A stretch of 64,000 nucleotides of DNA, taken from contig NZ_JBNTQY010000001.1 in NCBI RefSeq assembly GCF_051209875.1, positions 62,001 through 126,000 on the forward strand, read 5' to 3'. The position numbers were made by a program, and so were the translations under genes. Origin of the DNA: Emticicia sp051209875. GTDB lineage: Bacteria; Bacteroidota; Bacteroidia; Cytophagales; Spirosomataceae. The notes under the pieces were generated by a model that was not told the DNA's origin, did not search any database, and worked only from the letters and a program-made list of their open reading frames with translations. Shown here in pieces: positions 36,798-45,290 of this stretch (its first letter is position 1; each line of letters starts with the position of its first letter).

Positions 36798-37277
36798 TTA
36801 AAGTTTTTTAGCGGGATTTCCTATATAAACACCAGGTTCGGTAATATCTTTTGTTACCACAGCACCTGCACCAATTACTGTATTATCACAGATAGAAATT
36901 GGTAGGATAGTGGCATTACTTCCAATTGAAACATTATTCCCTATTGACGTTGACTTCCATTTTGTTTTATCACCCCTTGCAGGCCCCCCTTCTGAAAATA
37001 AGTCATTAATAAACATGACACCGTGTCCAATAAAACAGTCATTACCAATCGTAACTAATTCACAAATAAAAGTATGAGACTGTATTTTACAGCTACTACC
37101 AATTTTGACATTTTTTTGTATCTCTACAAAAGGGCCAATAAAGGTATTATCTCCGATTTCACATCCGTAGATATTACACGGATTAATAACAGTAATATTT
37201 TCACCAAATACAACGTCTTTTATTCCTATCTCAAGAATTTTTGGACTCACGGGCTGCTGCATTATATATTTTGTCAA
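36798..37277 (-). CDS. WbpD-like sugar N-acetyltransferase
   Basis: Left-handed beta-helix enzyme of 159 residues. Repeats include NTFIGPFVEIQKNVKIGSSC and CFIGHGVMFINDLFS. The C-terminus GAGAVVTKDITEPGVYIGNPAKKL is family-typical. In the wbp-type pathway it acetylates the 3-amino group made by the neighbouring aminotransferase. The start overlaps the 3' end of the oxidoreductase gene by 47 bases; an ATG five codons later (37262) is also possible. Confidence 0.83.
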   Translation of the reverse strand: MTKYIMQQPVSPKILEIGIKDVVFGENITVINPCNIYGCEIGDNTFIGPFVEIQKNVKIGSSCKIQSHTFICELVTIGNDCFIGHGVMFINDLFSEGGPARGDKTKWKSTSIGNNVSIGSNATILPISICDNTVIGAGAVVTKDITEPGVYIGNPAKKL

Positions 37278-38253
37278 TAATTTCTACTGTTTTTAAGCCT
37301 TCAAAAGCATTTGTTGAAATAGAAGCATTATTTAATAATACGTCTATAACATTTGCATAAATTTTATCGTGATTTGACATTGACCCAAAATAAGTGCCAT
37401 AATTATTGGGTTTATTGCCTTCTGCAAGGTTTTCAATTTTGAAATTGTCGATATTTTGATATTCCAATTCGTTCAGATATTGTCCACCAATTTTTACGGT
37501 TCCTTTTTCACCAAAAATAGTGAGAGACCCTTCCATATTTTTTTGGTAACTGTTTACGGTGTAATTGACAGTACCTATTGCACCATTATAAAACTCTAAT
37601 ATGGCAACACCTGTATCATCAAATTCAATGATTCCTTGATGGGCATAGTTATTATTAAAAGAGTAAACGTTCCTTACATCACCAATCATCCAATATAAAA
37701 GATCTATAAAATGGCTAAATTGGGTGTAAAGTGTCCCTCCGTCCATTAATTTGGATCCTTTCCATGAGTTGGCATAATAGTCTTCGTTTCTATTCCAAAA
37801 GCAACTCAATTGTACACTAAATATTTTTCCTAATTTTCCAGTATCAATAGCATTTTTTACAGCCTCAATTGGTGGATTAAAACGATTTTGTTTAATTACA
37901 AATAAACGTTTATTTGCTTTTTCAGCCTCTTTTATCATTTCACCACAATCATGTACATTGATTGCCATGGGTTTTTCACATAATACATGAAACCCCTTAC
38001 GAAGTGCCTCAATCGAGTGTTGTGCATGTAATCCATTAGGGCTACAAATGGAAATAACATCAATTGTTGGTTCGTGTGTTAGTAATTCTTCAAGTGAATA
38101 ATAAGCTTTGACACCATATTTTTTTGCTAAATCGTCTGCTTTAGAAGGAACAACATCACAAACGGCAGTAAGAATTCCTGTTTTGTGTATATGTTCAGCA
38201 TGACGTTGAGCAATACGGCCACATCCAACAATTCCAAACTTGATTGAAGACAT
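37231..38253 (-). CDS. Gfo/Idh/MocA family oxidoreductase (WbpB-like)
   Basis: NAD-dependent dehydrogenase, probably oxidising C3 of UDP-GlcNAc-uronic acid as WbpB does. NAD-binding motif GIVGCGRIAQRHAEH is at the N-terminus and EKPMAINVHD contains the catalytic Lys. At 340 residues it is full length. It lies upstream of the acetyltransferase and aminotransferase genes, in the order of a wbpB-D-E type pathway. UDP-GlcNAc 6-dehydrogenase (WbpA) is not in the window. Confidence 0.87.
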   Translation of the reverse strand: MSSIKFGIVGCGRIAQRHAEHIHKTGILTAVCDVVPSKADDLAKKYGVKAYYSLEELLTHEPTIDVISICSPNGLHAQHSIEALRKGFHVLCEKPMAINVHDCGEMIKEAEKANKRLFVIKQNRFNPPIEAVKNAIDTGKLGKIFSVQLSCFWNRNEDYYANSWKGSKLMDGGTLYTQFSHFIDLLYWMIGDVRNVYSFNNNYAHQGIIEFDDTGVAILEFYNGAIGTVNYTVNSYQKNMEGSLTIFGEKGTVKIGGQYLNELEYQNIDNFKIENLAEGNKPNNYGTYFGSMSNHDKIYANVIDVLLNNASISTNAFEGLKTVEIIDKIYNAAARESKNS

Positions 38254-38301
38254 AATTTTATTTAAAAGATGTGATTAATCTATTTTAACGAGTTTATTTA
38301 G

Positions 38302-38334
38302 ACTCACGTTGATTCAATATAAATCAACGTGAGT
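38302..38334. terminator. Perfect hairpin between rmlA and the WbpB-like gene
   Basis: A 13-bp perfect stem (38302-38314 with 38322-38334, arm ACTCACGTTGATT) with a 7-base loop lies in a 122-base gap of the otherwise tightly packed cluster. On the minus strand no strong T-run follows, so it may be an attenuator or a processing site rather than a full terminator. Confidence 0.6.
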
Positions 38335-38375
38335 TATTGATAATTTAGAGTAAACCTTAAATTTGTATTTGTCAT

Positions 38376-39230
38376 TTATATATTAAGCAAATATCTTCCG
38401 TATCCACTTTTTACCAATGGTCGAGCGATTTCTTTTAATTGTTCGGAGTCAATAAAGCCCATTCGATAAGCAACTTCCTCAATACAACCTACTTTTAAGC
38501 CTTGACGCTCTTCTATTACCTGTACAAACTGACCTGCTTGCATCAAAGATTGAAAAGTACCTGTATCTAACCAAGCAGTTCCTCGATTCATTATACCAAC
38601 ACTTAATTTTCCTTTTTCAAGATACACACGATTGATATCAGTAATCTCCAACTCACCTCTTGGAGAGGGTTTAATGTTCTTAGCAATTTCGACAACACTA
38701 TTGTCATAAAAGTATAAACCAGGAACAGCGTAACTTGACTTGGGTTGCTCAGGTTTTTCTTCTATTGAAATTGCTTTTAAATTTTCATCAAACTCTACTA
38801 CACCATATCGCTCAGGATCGTTTACTTGATAGGCAAATACAACACCACCATCAGGATTAGTACTATTTTGCAATAATTTACTCAAGCCACTACCATAAAA
38901 AATATTGTCACCTAAAACCAACGCTACCGAGTCATTACCAATAAAATCAGCACCAATGATAAATGCCTGTGCTAATCCATCGGGACTTGGCTGTTCGGCA
39001 TAGCTGAAACTACAACCAATTCGAGTTCCGTCACCCAATAATTTTTGGAAATGAGGCAAATCATGAGGTGTAGAAATAATCAATACCTCTTTAATACCAG
39101 CTAACATCAATATTGATAGCGGATAATAAATCATTGGCTTATCATAAACAGGCATCAACTGTTTGCTGACTGCCAAAGTAAGTGGGTGTAAACGTGTGCC
39201 AGACCCACCGGCTAATATAATTCCTTTCAT
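38376..39230 (-). CDS. rmlA: Glucose-1-phosphate thymidylyltransferase
   Basis: Makes dTDP-glucose from glucose-1-phosphate and dTTP. The N-terminus MKGIILAGGSGTRLHPLTL is the nucleotide-binding loop and YDKPMIYYPLSILMLAGI follows. LGDNIFYG contains the Mg-binding Asp, and GTAWLDTGT is also conserved. At 284 residues it is full length. rmlB, rmlC and rmlD are not adjacent, so the final dTDP-sugar depends on genes elsewhere. Confidence 0.94.
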   Translation of the reverse strand: MKGIILAGGSGTRLHPLTLAVSKQLMPVYDKPMIYYPLSILMLAGIKEVLIISTPHDLPHFQKLLGDGTRIGCSFSYAEQPSPDGLAQAFIIGADFIGNDSVALVLGDNIFYGSGLSKLLQNSTNPDGGVVFAYQVNDPERYGVVEFDENLKAISIEEKPEQPKSSYAVPGLYFYDNSVVEIAKNIKPSPRGELEITDINRVYLEKGKLSVGIMNRGTAWLDTGTFQSLMQAGQFVQVIEERQGLKVGCIEEVAYRMGFIDSEQLKEIARPLVKSGYGRYLLNI

Positions 39231-39326
39231 GGTAAAATAGCTTATAAAGCAATTGGCTTTAGGTAAATAAATAGTTGTTTATAAATATTTGGCTATCAGT
39301 AGATTATATGAAATAGGAGTAAGGGC

Positions 39327-40346
39327 TTAAACAACGAAATCTAAGTCAACATGTTCTTTAATCAATCTTCTTAGACTTTCAACTGTTTCCCATTCCGTAT
39401 TTTCGGCTGAATTATATTTGAACCCAATCGGCACTTTTTGTGCATTGAAAAAATGTATAAACTCATCCAATTTCCATTTGTGAGTCGAAGGTAAAATTGT
39501 ATAGTATTTACCTAAATCATAAGTAAGAAATGAATCTGACTCAGTAATCATCTCTTCATGGACTTTCTCGCCAGGTCGGATGCCAATAGTGGGTTTATCA
39601 CACTCTGGTCCTATTGCTTCCGCAATATCCATAATTCGGTAAGAAGGGATTTTAGGAATAAAGATTTCTCCTCCCCAAGCATGTTCGAGTGCGTGCATCA
39701 CCATATCTACACCACCTTGCAAAGAAATATTAAAACGAGTCATGTTAGGGTCTGTAATGGGCAATACCCCTTGTTTTTTCTTTTTTATAAAAAAGGGAAT
39801 AACCGAACCATTTGAACCCATCACATTTCCATATCTTACTACTGAAAACTTGATAGGGTTCCAACCTTTGATATTATTAGCGGCTACAAATAGCTTATCA
39901 GAAGTTAGCTTGGTAGCACCGTATAAATTAATAGGGGCACACGCCTTGTCTGTAGATAAAGCAATTACTCGTTCTACTTCGGTTTCTAAGCAGGCATTTA
40001 TTACATTTTCTGCACCTAAAACATTAGTTTTGACACATTCCATAGGGTTGTATTCTGCAATATGGACATGTTTCATAGCAGCAGCATGGATTACATAATC
40101 AACACCTTTAAATGCTCTTTTTAATCTTTCAAAATCTCTCACATCTCCTATGAAATATCTCATCTGAGGATATTTATTTTCAGGATATTCTTGAGCCATC
40201 TGAAATTGTTTCTGCTCGTCTCTTGAAAAGATAATAAGTTTCTTTATTTCAGGATATTTGGATAATATATGTCCAGTAAGGGCTTTTCCAAGAGAGCCAG
40301 TACCACCTGTGATAAGAATTGATTTATCTTTTAATGTAAACGCCAT
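39327..40346 (-). CDS. UDP-GlcNAc 4,6-dehydratase, soluble PseB/FnlA-like
   Basis: Cytosolic extended SDR making a 4-keto-6-deoxy sugar from UDP-GlcNAc. NAD motif TGGTGSLGKAL, then HAAAMKHVHIAEYNP, LSTDKACAPINLYGATK with the active-site Lys, and YGNVMGSNGSVIP. C-terminal IRPGEKVHEEMI is typical of PseB-type enzymes. It differs from the membrane-bound dehydratase at 19.6-21.5 kb, so the cluster has two routes to 4-keto-6-deoxy sugars. No PseC aminotransferase pair is adjacent, so pseudaminic acid is not the obvious product; a FucNAc-type route is possible. Confidence 0.87.
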   Translation of the reverse strand: MAFTLKDKSILITGGTGSLGKALTGHILSKYPEIKKLIIFSRDEQKQFQMAQEYPENKYPQMRYFIGDVRDFERLKRAFKGVDYVIHAAAMKHVHIAEYNPMECVKTNVLGAENVINACLETEVERVIALSTDKACAPINLYGATKLTSDKLFVAANNIKGWNPIKFSVVRYGNVMGSNGSVIPFFIKKKKQGVLPITDPNMTRFNISLQGGVDMVMHALEHAWGGEIFIPKIPSYRIMDIAEAIGPECDKPTIGIRPGEKVHEEMITESDSFLTYDLGKYYTILPSTHKWKLDEFIHFFNAQKVPIGFKYNSAENTEWETVESLRRLIKEHVDLDFVV

Positions 40347-40374
40347 GGTAATTTTCTGTCAAAATTTGTTTTAA

Positions 40375-41409
40375 TTATCGTAAAATTTGTCGATAATTTT
40401 TCTTTCTAAAAAGGGCAACAATAATTCCAGTAATTCCACCTAAAAAAAGGCTTAAAATTGCAATAATTGCAATCTTGGGTTCACTTTTCTTGTTTGGTAC
40501 TACAGGAGGTTCTAAAATTTTTAAAACAGGTGTTTCTTGTTGAATCTTTAATTTTGCTTCTTCGTATTTTTGTAATAAGGTATTATAAAAAGATGAAGAG
40601 ATTTTATACTCAGATTCTATTCTCTCACGCTGTAAATCTGCTGATTGTAACTTCATCATTGATTGCTGATATTGGTCGCTATATTGAGCTTTTTTGGCTT
40701 GAGTGTTATAATATTTGCCTTTTGCAGCATCTAACCTCTCAGCAAGAAAATCTAAGTCTTTTTTTGCTTTTTCTGTTCTATAATTTGTGATATAGTTAGT
40801 CAAGTAGTCCATACTATATCTTGTAACAAGTGTTGATACAATAGGGTCAGGCATTTTTACAGTTACAGTCAATAATCCCGTTTTTTTGTCAATTGATGCA
40901 CTGATTCTTTCACGTAAGTCTTTTAAATTTTTCTCAGTTTGATAACTGACTGCAATATATTGATTATTGATGGGGAATTTAAGTTTCTTATTTTCTTCTT
41001 TAATATCATTATCTAAGACATATTGGTCATAAAATTGACTAAATAAAATTTCCTTATTTTCTTTAGTTTTAACCTTGAGTTGAAATAAATCTAAGAAAAA
41101 GGGCGTACTTTTCAAAACATCAGGGTATAAATCTGGTCTAATAGCATCACCACCACCAGCTGCTGCACTTCCTAAATCTACTCCAGCCAAACTTGCCAGA
41201 CCTGCAAATTGCCCAAGCCCACTTGTTTTTGATTGATATTCTGGGAGTATTTTGCCACTTGAAATAAACTCTTCTCGCAAAGAAAATGCATATACAAGTC
41301 CTAAAGTTGTGAATATAAATATGAATAGGATTATCCGAACTTTTTCTTTCCAAAGAATTTTGAAAAATGCCTTCAAATCAATACTAATTATGTCCCTTTC
41401 TGCTTCCAT
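40375..41409 (-). CDS. wzz: Wzz-family chain-length determinant / co-polymerase
   Basis: Inner-membrane PCP protein that controls polymer length and links Wzy to Wza. One membrane helix lies near residues 25-45 (IILFIFIFTTLGLVYAF) and another near 318-338. A long periplasmic coiled region sits between them (LDFLAERLDAAKGKYYN and neighbours). PVVPNKKSEPK before the last helix is the Pro-rich motif of this family. No cytosolic tyrosine kinase domain is attached, and none is encoded nearby. 344 residues. Starts 11 bases after the Wza-like gene. Confidence 0.87.
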   Translation of the reverse strand: MEAERDIISIDLKAFFKILWKEKVRIILFIFIFTTLGLVYAFSLREEFISSGKILPEYQSKTSGLGQFAGLASLAGVDLGSAAAGGGDAIRPDLYPDVLKSTPFFLDLFQLKVKTKENKEILFSQFYDQYVLDNDIKEENKKLKFPINNQYIAVSYQTEKNLKDLRERISASIDKKTGLLTVTVKMPDPIVSTLVTRYSMDYLTNYITNYRTEKAKKDLDFLAERLDAAKGKYYNTQAKKAQYSDQYQQSMMKLQSADLQRERIESEYKISSSFYNTLLQKYEEAKLKIQQETPVLKILEPPVVPNKKSEPKIAIIAILSLFLGGITGIIVALFRKKNYRQILR

Positions 41410-41420
41410 TTTTGATGTAA

Positions 41421-43787
41421 TTATTGACCTAATCGTATAACGGTTACTAAAATTGTTGTTATCGAAACCAATGCCGAACTGACAGCAATTCTTTCAGCGG
41501 CAGTCCATTTATACTTTCTTCTTACAGGTACAAATATTTCTGAACCATTTTCAATTTTAGGATAGACTTTTATTCCTATAAAACTCCTTGTACGATCAAA
41601 TTTCCCATTGCCATATTTTACGTATGTCTTTTTTACGAAGGCACTGTCTGTAGCTCCACCAGCTAAATTAATATAATCTTTTAATTTCAAATTAGGCACG
41701 AAAGGAACGGTTGTCGGATTATATACTTGTCCATTAATAGTTACAGTTTCCTTTTTTCGAGGAATATCCAATATATCTCCCGAATTAAGCACTAAATTAT
41801 TAATATCATTACGATCATTTAAAACTTTAGTTAAATCAACACCAATTATTTTTCCAGCTCTGATAAATTTAGCACTTCCCAAATCAGCTTCACTTCGGGT
41901 TCCACCAGCTTTTAATATTAAATCAGAAATTTTTTCTGTTTTATCTCGCAAAGCGTATGGCCCAGGGTAAAAAATTTCTCCACTGATGGCAACTGTTTTT
42001 TGTTCTTCATAACGAGGTAACTTTCTTACATAAACCTTATCAAAAGGATTTAAAGTCACCTTTTTATCAGATGTATTTAATTGTAGATTTCTATCTATGT
42101 CGAGAAATTGTATTTTAATCGACTGTTCTTTTGAAATTCCAAGTGTATCTCCTTTTATTCTTCTTGCAATTTCTATCTTAGCTGCACTTGCACCATCAGA
42201 AAACCCTCCAGCCAGAATTACTAAGTCAGCAACAGTCATATTGGTTGCATATTCATATATCCCAGCTTTATTGACAGCCCCATCAATAGAAACAGTGAGT
42301 CTTTCTCTTAAATCTTTATAAGATTTGATAAATAATGTGTCTTTTAGTCGCAAAGAGACGTCTTCTGATTCACCTTTCAAAATTTTATTGAGATCCAATG
42401 CTAAAATTTCAGGATCTAAATTTTGTCGCTCTCTCTTAATAAGAATACGGTCTTTAAAAGCATCTTGTTTTAGCCCTTCAGCTCGACTTATCAACTGTTT
42501 GACTGTCATATTAGGTTCTAGTTCATAATTCCCCTCTCTATAGACAGATCCTTTGATTGTAACTACATTTTCAAAACGATTGAGTATTTTTCCAATGGTA
42601 TAAATATCACCTTTTTGCGGAGTAAAAGTGGCTATTTCATTTTGTTCAATAGTAACAATTTTTTTTTCAATAGCAGTTGTTCGCTCTAAAGAAATTGACT
42701 TAGTATAAGCTAAATCACTGAACCCACCAGCAAAAGCTAATATATCTTTGAAAGTTTCACCTTTCTTCATTTCAAAAATCTTGGGGTTACGTACTTCTCC
42801 CTTCAATGTTATATGGGTATCTACATAAGGAATATGGATAATGTCTTGGTCTTGCAATAGAATATTGTCTTTTAAATCTCCACGTAATAGAAAATCATAG
42901 ATATCTAATACTCTAATAATCTTTCCATTACGAAGAACTTCAATATTACGTAAAGAACCAATCTCAGATGGCCCACCTGAAGCATTCAAAACATGAAAAA
43001 CGGTGGCTAATGATGGCACTGTAAAAGTTCCTGGTTGAACAGCTTGCCCGATAACAGTAACAGAAATACTGCGAATATTACCTAAAGTAATATCAACATA
43101 TAATCCACCGCCATTACTATTTAATCCTGCAAATCTACTCTTGAGGCGATTAATAATTCGTTCTCGGGCTTGTTCAATTGTTAGACCACTGACATAAATT
43201 GGGCTAAGAATATCTACTTGAATTGTCCCTTCAGGAGAAACTTTTGACTTATAGGTTTGTGTTGAAAATCCAGTGATAGCAATGGTTATTTCATCATCAG
43301 TGCCTAAAATATAGTTTTTGGGTGTTGGGATTCTTAAATTTGGTTCAAAAGAGCCTTTTTTATTATTAAATAAATTTAAACCAAAATATTTATTTCTTTT
43401 AATAACAAGACTATCATCATCTACTTCTTTTTCATCATCATCTTTTTTTAGTAGCTTTTTATCTTTAACAGAAGTAGAATCATTGTATTTTCTTTCAACA
43501 TTAGTATTACCATTATTTCCTCCCCCTTTTTTATCTGATTGAAGGCGAGTCATTCTTTCTTTAAATTTGGTAATATCACTCGCACTAAAGCCTTTCGCTG
43601 CAGCGGCTATCATTAACTGTTCTTCAGTCAAGCCACTTTCTTGGGCTTGTTTTATGAACTGCTGAATTTGGTCATCTGATAGGTCCTCGACAACTTGAGC
43701 AGATACACCACCTATTCCAAAAAGAAAAATAATACAAATAAAATAAACTTGTTTTATTAAACGTAACCTGTTTTTATTAAGAAACAT
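41421..43787 (-). CDS. wza: Wza-like polysaccharide export protein with multiple SLBB domains
   Basis: Outer-membrane or periplasmic exporter at the head of the leftward cluster, 788 residues. A signal peptide (about residues 1-30, ending VSAQ) precedes a Gln/Glu-rich region and then the polysaccharide export domain (YILGTDDEITIAITG). At least five SLBB-type beta-grasp repeats follow, each with a GGF or AGG turn (for example LAFAGGFSDLA, LILAGGFSDGA, LKAGGTRSEAD). A C-terminal hydrophobic stretch (about residues 765-785) may anchor it. The N-terminus lacks a clear lipobox Cys, unlike E. coli Wza. Confidence 0.88.
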   Translation of the reverse strand: MFLNKNRLRLIKQVYFICIIFLFGIGGVSAQVVEDLSDDQIQQFIKQAQESGLTEEQLMIAAAAKGFSASDITKFKERMTRLQSDKKGGGNNGNTNVERKYNDSTSVKDKKLLKKDDDEKEVDDDSLVIKRNKYFGLNLFNNKKGSFEPNLRIPTPKNYILGTDDEITIAITGFSTQTYKSKVSPEGTIQVDILSPIYVSGLTIEQARERIINRLKSRFAGLNSNGGGLYVDITLGNIRSISVTVIGQAVQPGTFTVPSLATVFHVLNASGGPSEIGSLRNIEVLRNGKIIRVLDIYDFLLRGDLKDNILLQDQDIIHIPYVDTHITLKGEVRNPKIFEMKKGETFKDILAFAGGFSDLAYTKSISLERTTAIEKKIVTIEQNEIATFTPQKGDIYTIGKILNRFENVVTIKGSVYREGNYELEPNMTVKQLISRAEGLKQDAFKDRILIKRERQNLDPEILALDLNKILKGESEDVSLRLKDTLFIKSYKDLRERLTVSIDGAVNKAGIYEYATNMTVADLVILAGGFSDGASAAKIEIARRIKGDTLGISKEQSIKIQFLDIDRNLQLNTSDKKVTLNPFDKVYVRKLPRYEEQKTVAISGEIFYPGPYALRDKTEKISDLILKAGGTRSEADLGSAKFIRAGKIIGVDLTKVLNDRNDINNLVLNSGDILDIPRKKETVTINGQVYNPTTVPFVPNLKLKDYINLAGGATDSAFVKKTYVKYGNGKFDRTRSFIGIKVYPKIENGSEIFVPVRRKYKWTAAERIAVSSALVSITTILVTVIRLGQ

Positions 43788-43982
43788 TTTGTTATTATTG
43801 GTAGATTAAAAGCAAAAATCAAGTGCAATATTACTCATTTTCCTCTAAAACAGAATACTAATGATTCATTTATTTATTTATTGGTAGTTTTGAGATACTC
43901 ATAAAACTTGACATTGAACGCTCATTCTTCAATAGAATAATGTAAAAGGGAGGAGCAAAAAATATAGCAAATAGAAACAAAA

Positions 43983-44012
43983 AGAGGTAAGATTTTTAAA
44001 AATCTTACCTCT
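43983..44012 (-). terminator. Terminator of sodA
   Basis: A 30-bp perfect palindrome (arms 43983-43997 and 43998-44012, arm AGAGGTAAGATTTTT) lies 20 bases past the sod stop and continues into TTT on the minus strand. Confidence 0.82.
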
Positions 44013-44032
44013 CAAATATAAGTTAGCTATGA

Positions 44033-44659
44033 CTATTCATTAGGAATAACTCTTTTTGCATTTGAATAACGCTTTTGTACTGCATCCCAGTCAACAATAT
44101 TCCAAAAAGAATCAATATAATCAGGGCGTTTGTTTTGGAATTTTAGATAATAGGCATGTTCCCAAACATCTAAACCTAATACAGGAATGCCTTTTTTATC
44201 AGCAACATCCATTAAAGGATTATCTTGATTAGGAGTTGAAGTGATAAATAATTTCTCTTGGTCATCAACACAAAGCCATGCCCAACCCGATCCAAAACGA
44301 CCAATTGCCGCTTTTTTGAATTCATCTTTGAAGTTTGCTAAAGAACCCCAAGTTTCATTAATAGCTGCTCCAAGCGTACTTGCAGGTTCTCCTCCCCCAT
44401 TTGGTGAAAGAATATTCCAAAATAAATCATGGTTGAAATGACCACCACCATTATTACGTACGGGTGCTGGATATTTACTGATATTTGCCAATAATTCTTT
44501 CAAAGATAAACTTTCCAATTCAGTACCTGCGATGGCATTATTGAGGTTAGTTACATAAGCTTGATGATGACGGTCATGGTGAATTTCCATTGTTGTCTTG
44601 TCGAAATGTGGCTCCAAAGCATCACTTGCGTAAGGGAGCGGGTCGAGTGTATATGCCAT
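44033..44659 (-). CDS. sodA: Superoxide dismutase (Mn/Fe type)
   Basis: Converts superoxide to oxygen and hydrogen peroxide in the cytosol. Metal ligands are all present: His in MEIHHDRHH, His in GGGHFNHDLFW, and Asp and His in LDVWEHAYYL. GSGWAWL is typical of the Mn/cambialistic group, but metal use cannot be settled from this. There is no signal peptide; 208 residues is normal length. Upstream on the same strand lies an imperfect inverted tract TTAGCG/CGCTAA. Confidence 0.95.
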   Translation of the reverse strand: MAYTLDPLPYASDALEPHFDKTTMEIHHDRHHQAYVTNLNNAIAGTELESLSLKELLANISKYPAPVRNNGGGHFNHDLFWNILSPNGGGEPASTLGAAINETWGSLANFKDEFKKAAIGRFGSGWAWLCVDDQEKLFITSTPNQDNPLMDVADKKGIPVLGLDVWEHAYYLKFQNKRPDYIDSFWNIVDWDAVQKRYSNAKRVIPNE

Positions 44660-44745
44660 TTTTAGAAATAAGTTTGAGTATGTGATACAAAGTTTAGCGT
44701 TAGCATTAATACCAACGACTAAAGGCTAAACGCTAACAACGAAAT

Positions 44746-45201
44746 TTATGTTCGCAAACCCTTGAAAAAATTCTTTAAAATCATTTCACAGTCTGTTTCT
44801 AAGATATTTTTTACAACTTGAGTTTTGGGGTGAAGGATAGATGGACTAACTCTACTAAAACCCCGTTTTAAGTCAGAAGCCCCATAAACAATTCGTTCGA
44901 TTTGTGACCAATGTAATGCTCCAGCACACATCACACAAGGTTCAAGAGTGACATAAAGTGTACACTCTTTTAAATACTTTGCTCCAAGAAATTGTGCAGC
45001 AGCAGTTATTGCAAGAATTTCGGCATGAGCTGTTACGTCATGGAGCTGCTCGGTTTGGTTACTTCCCTTGCCTATGATTTTGCTTCCACCCGCTACTACA
45101 ATTGCTCCCACTGGAATTTCTCCTGCTTCGCCAGCTTGAATGGCCAAATCAAGAGCTTTTGCCATAAAATATTCGTGCGAGTATAAGGGGAAATTCTTCA
45201 G
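44746..45201 (-). CDS. tadA: tRNA-specific adenosine deaminase
   Basis: Converts A34 to inosine in tRNA(Arg). Zinc and catalytic residues are intact: HAE in DVTAHAEILAI and PCVMC in TLEPCVMCAGAL. An ATG at 45165 gives 139 residues starting MAKALDL, but the frame continues upstream as KNFPLYSHEYF, which matches the usual TadA N-terminus (SHEYFM) and begins at a CTG (45201-45199) with no ATG, GTG or TTG. I therefore extend the gene to that CTG, tentatively; the shorter form is possible. Confidence 0.85.
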   Translation of the reverse strand: MKNFPLYSHEYFMAKALDLAIQAGEAGEIPVGAIVVAGGSKIIGKGSNQTEQLHDVTAHAEILAITAAAQFLGAKYLKECTLYVTLEPCVMCAGALHWSQIERIVYGASDLKRGFSRVSPSILHPKTQVVKNILETDCEMILKNFFKGLRT

Positions 45202-45290
45202 CGTGTTTTATCAATTAATTATAAACAATAATTATCTTAATCTATGCCATGAGTTTTATAAAGTATTCAATTCGCTCAATCACTTACTAT

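Noticed and set aside
39742..40098. Plus-strand open frame opposite the PseB-like gene
   Set aside because: It has no homology I recognise and lies wholly inside a well-supported gene on the other strand.
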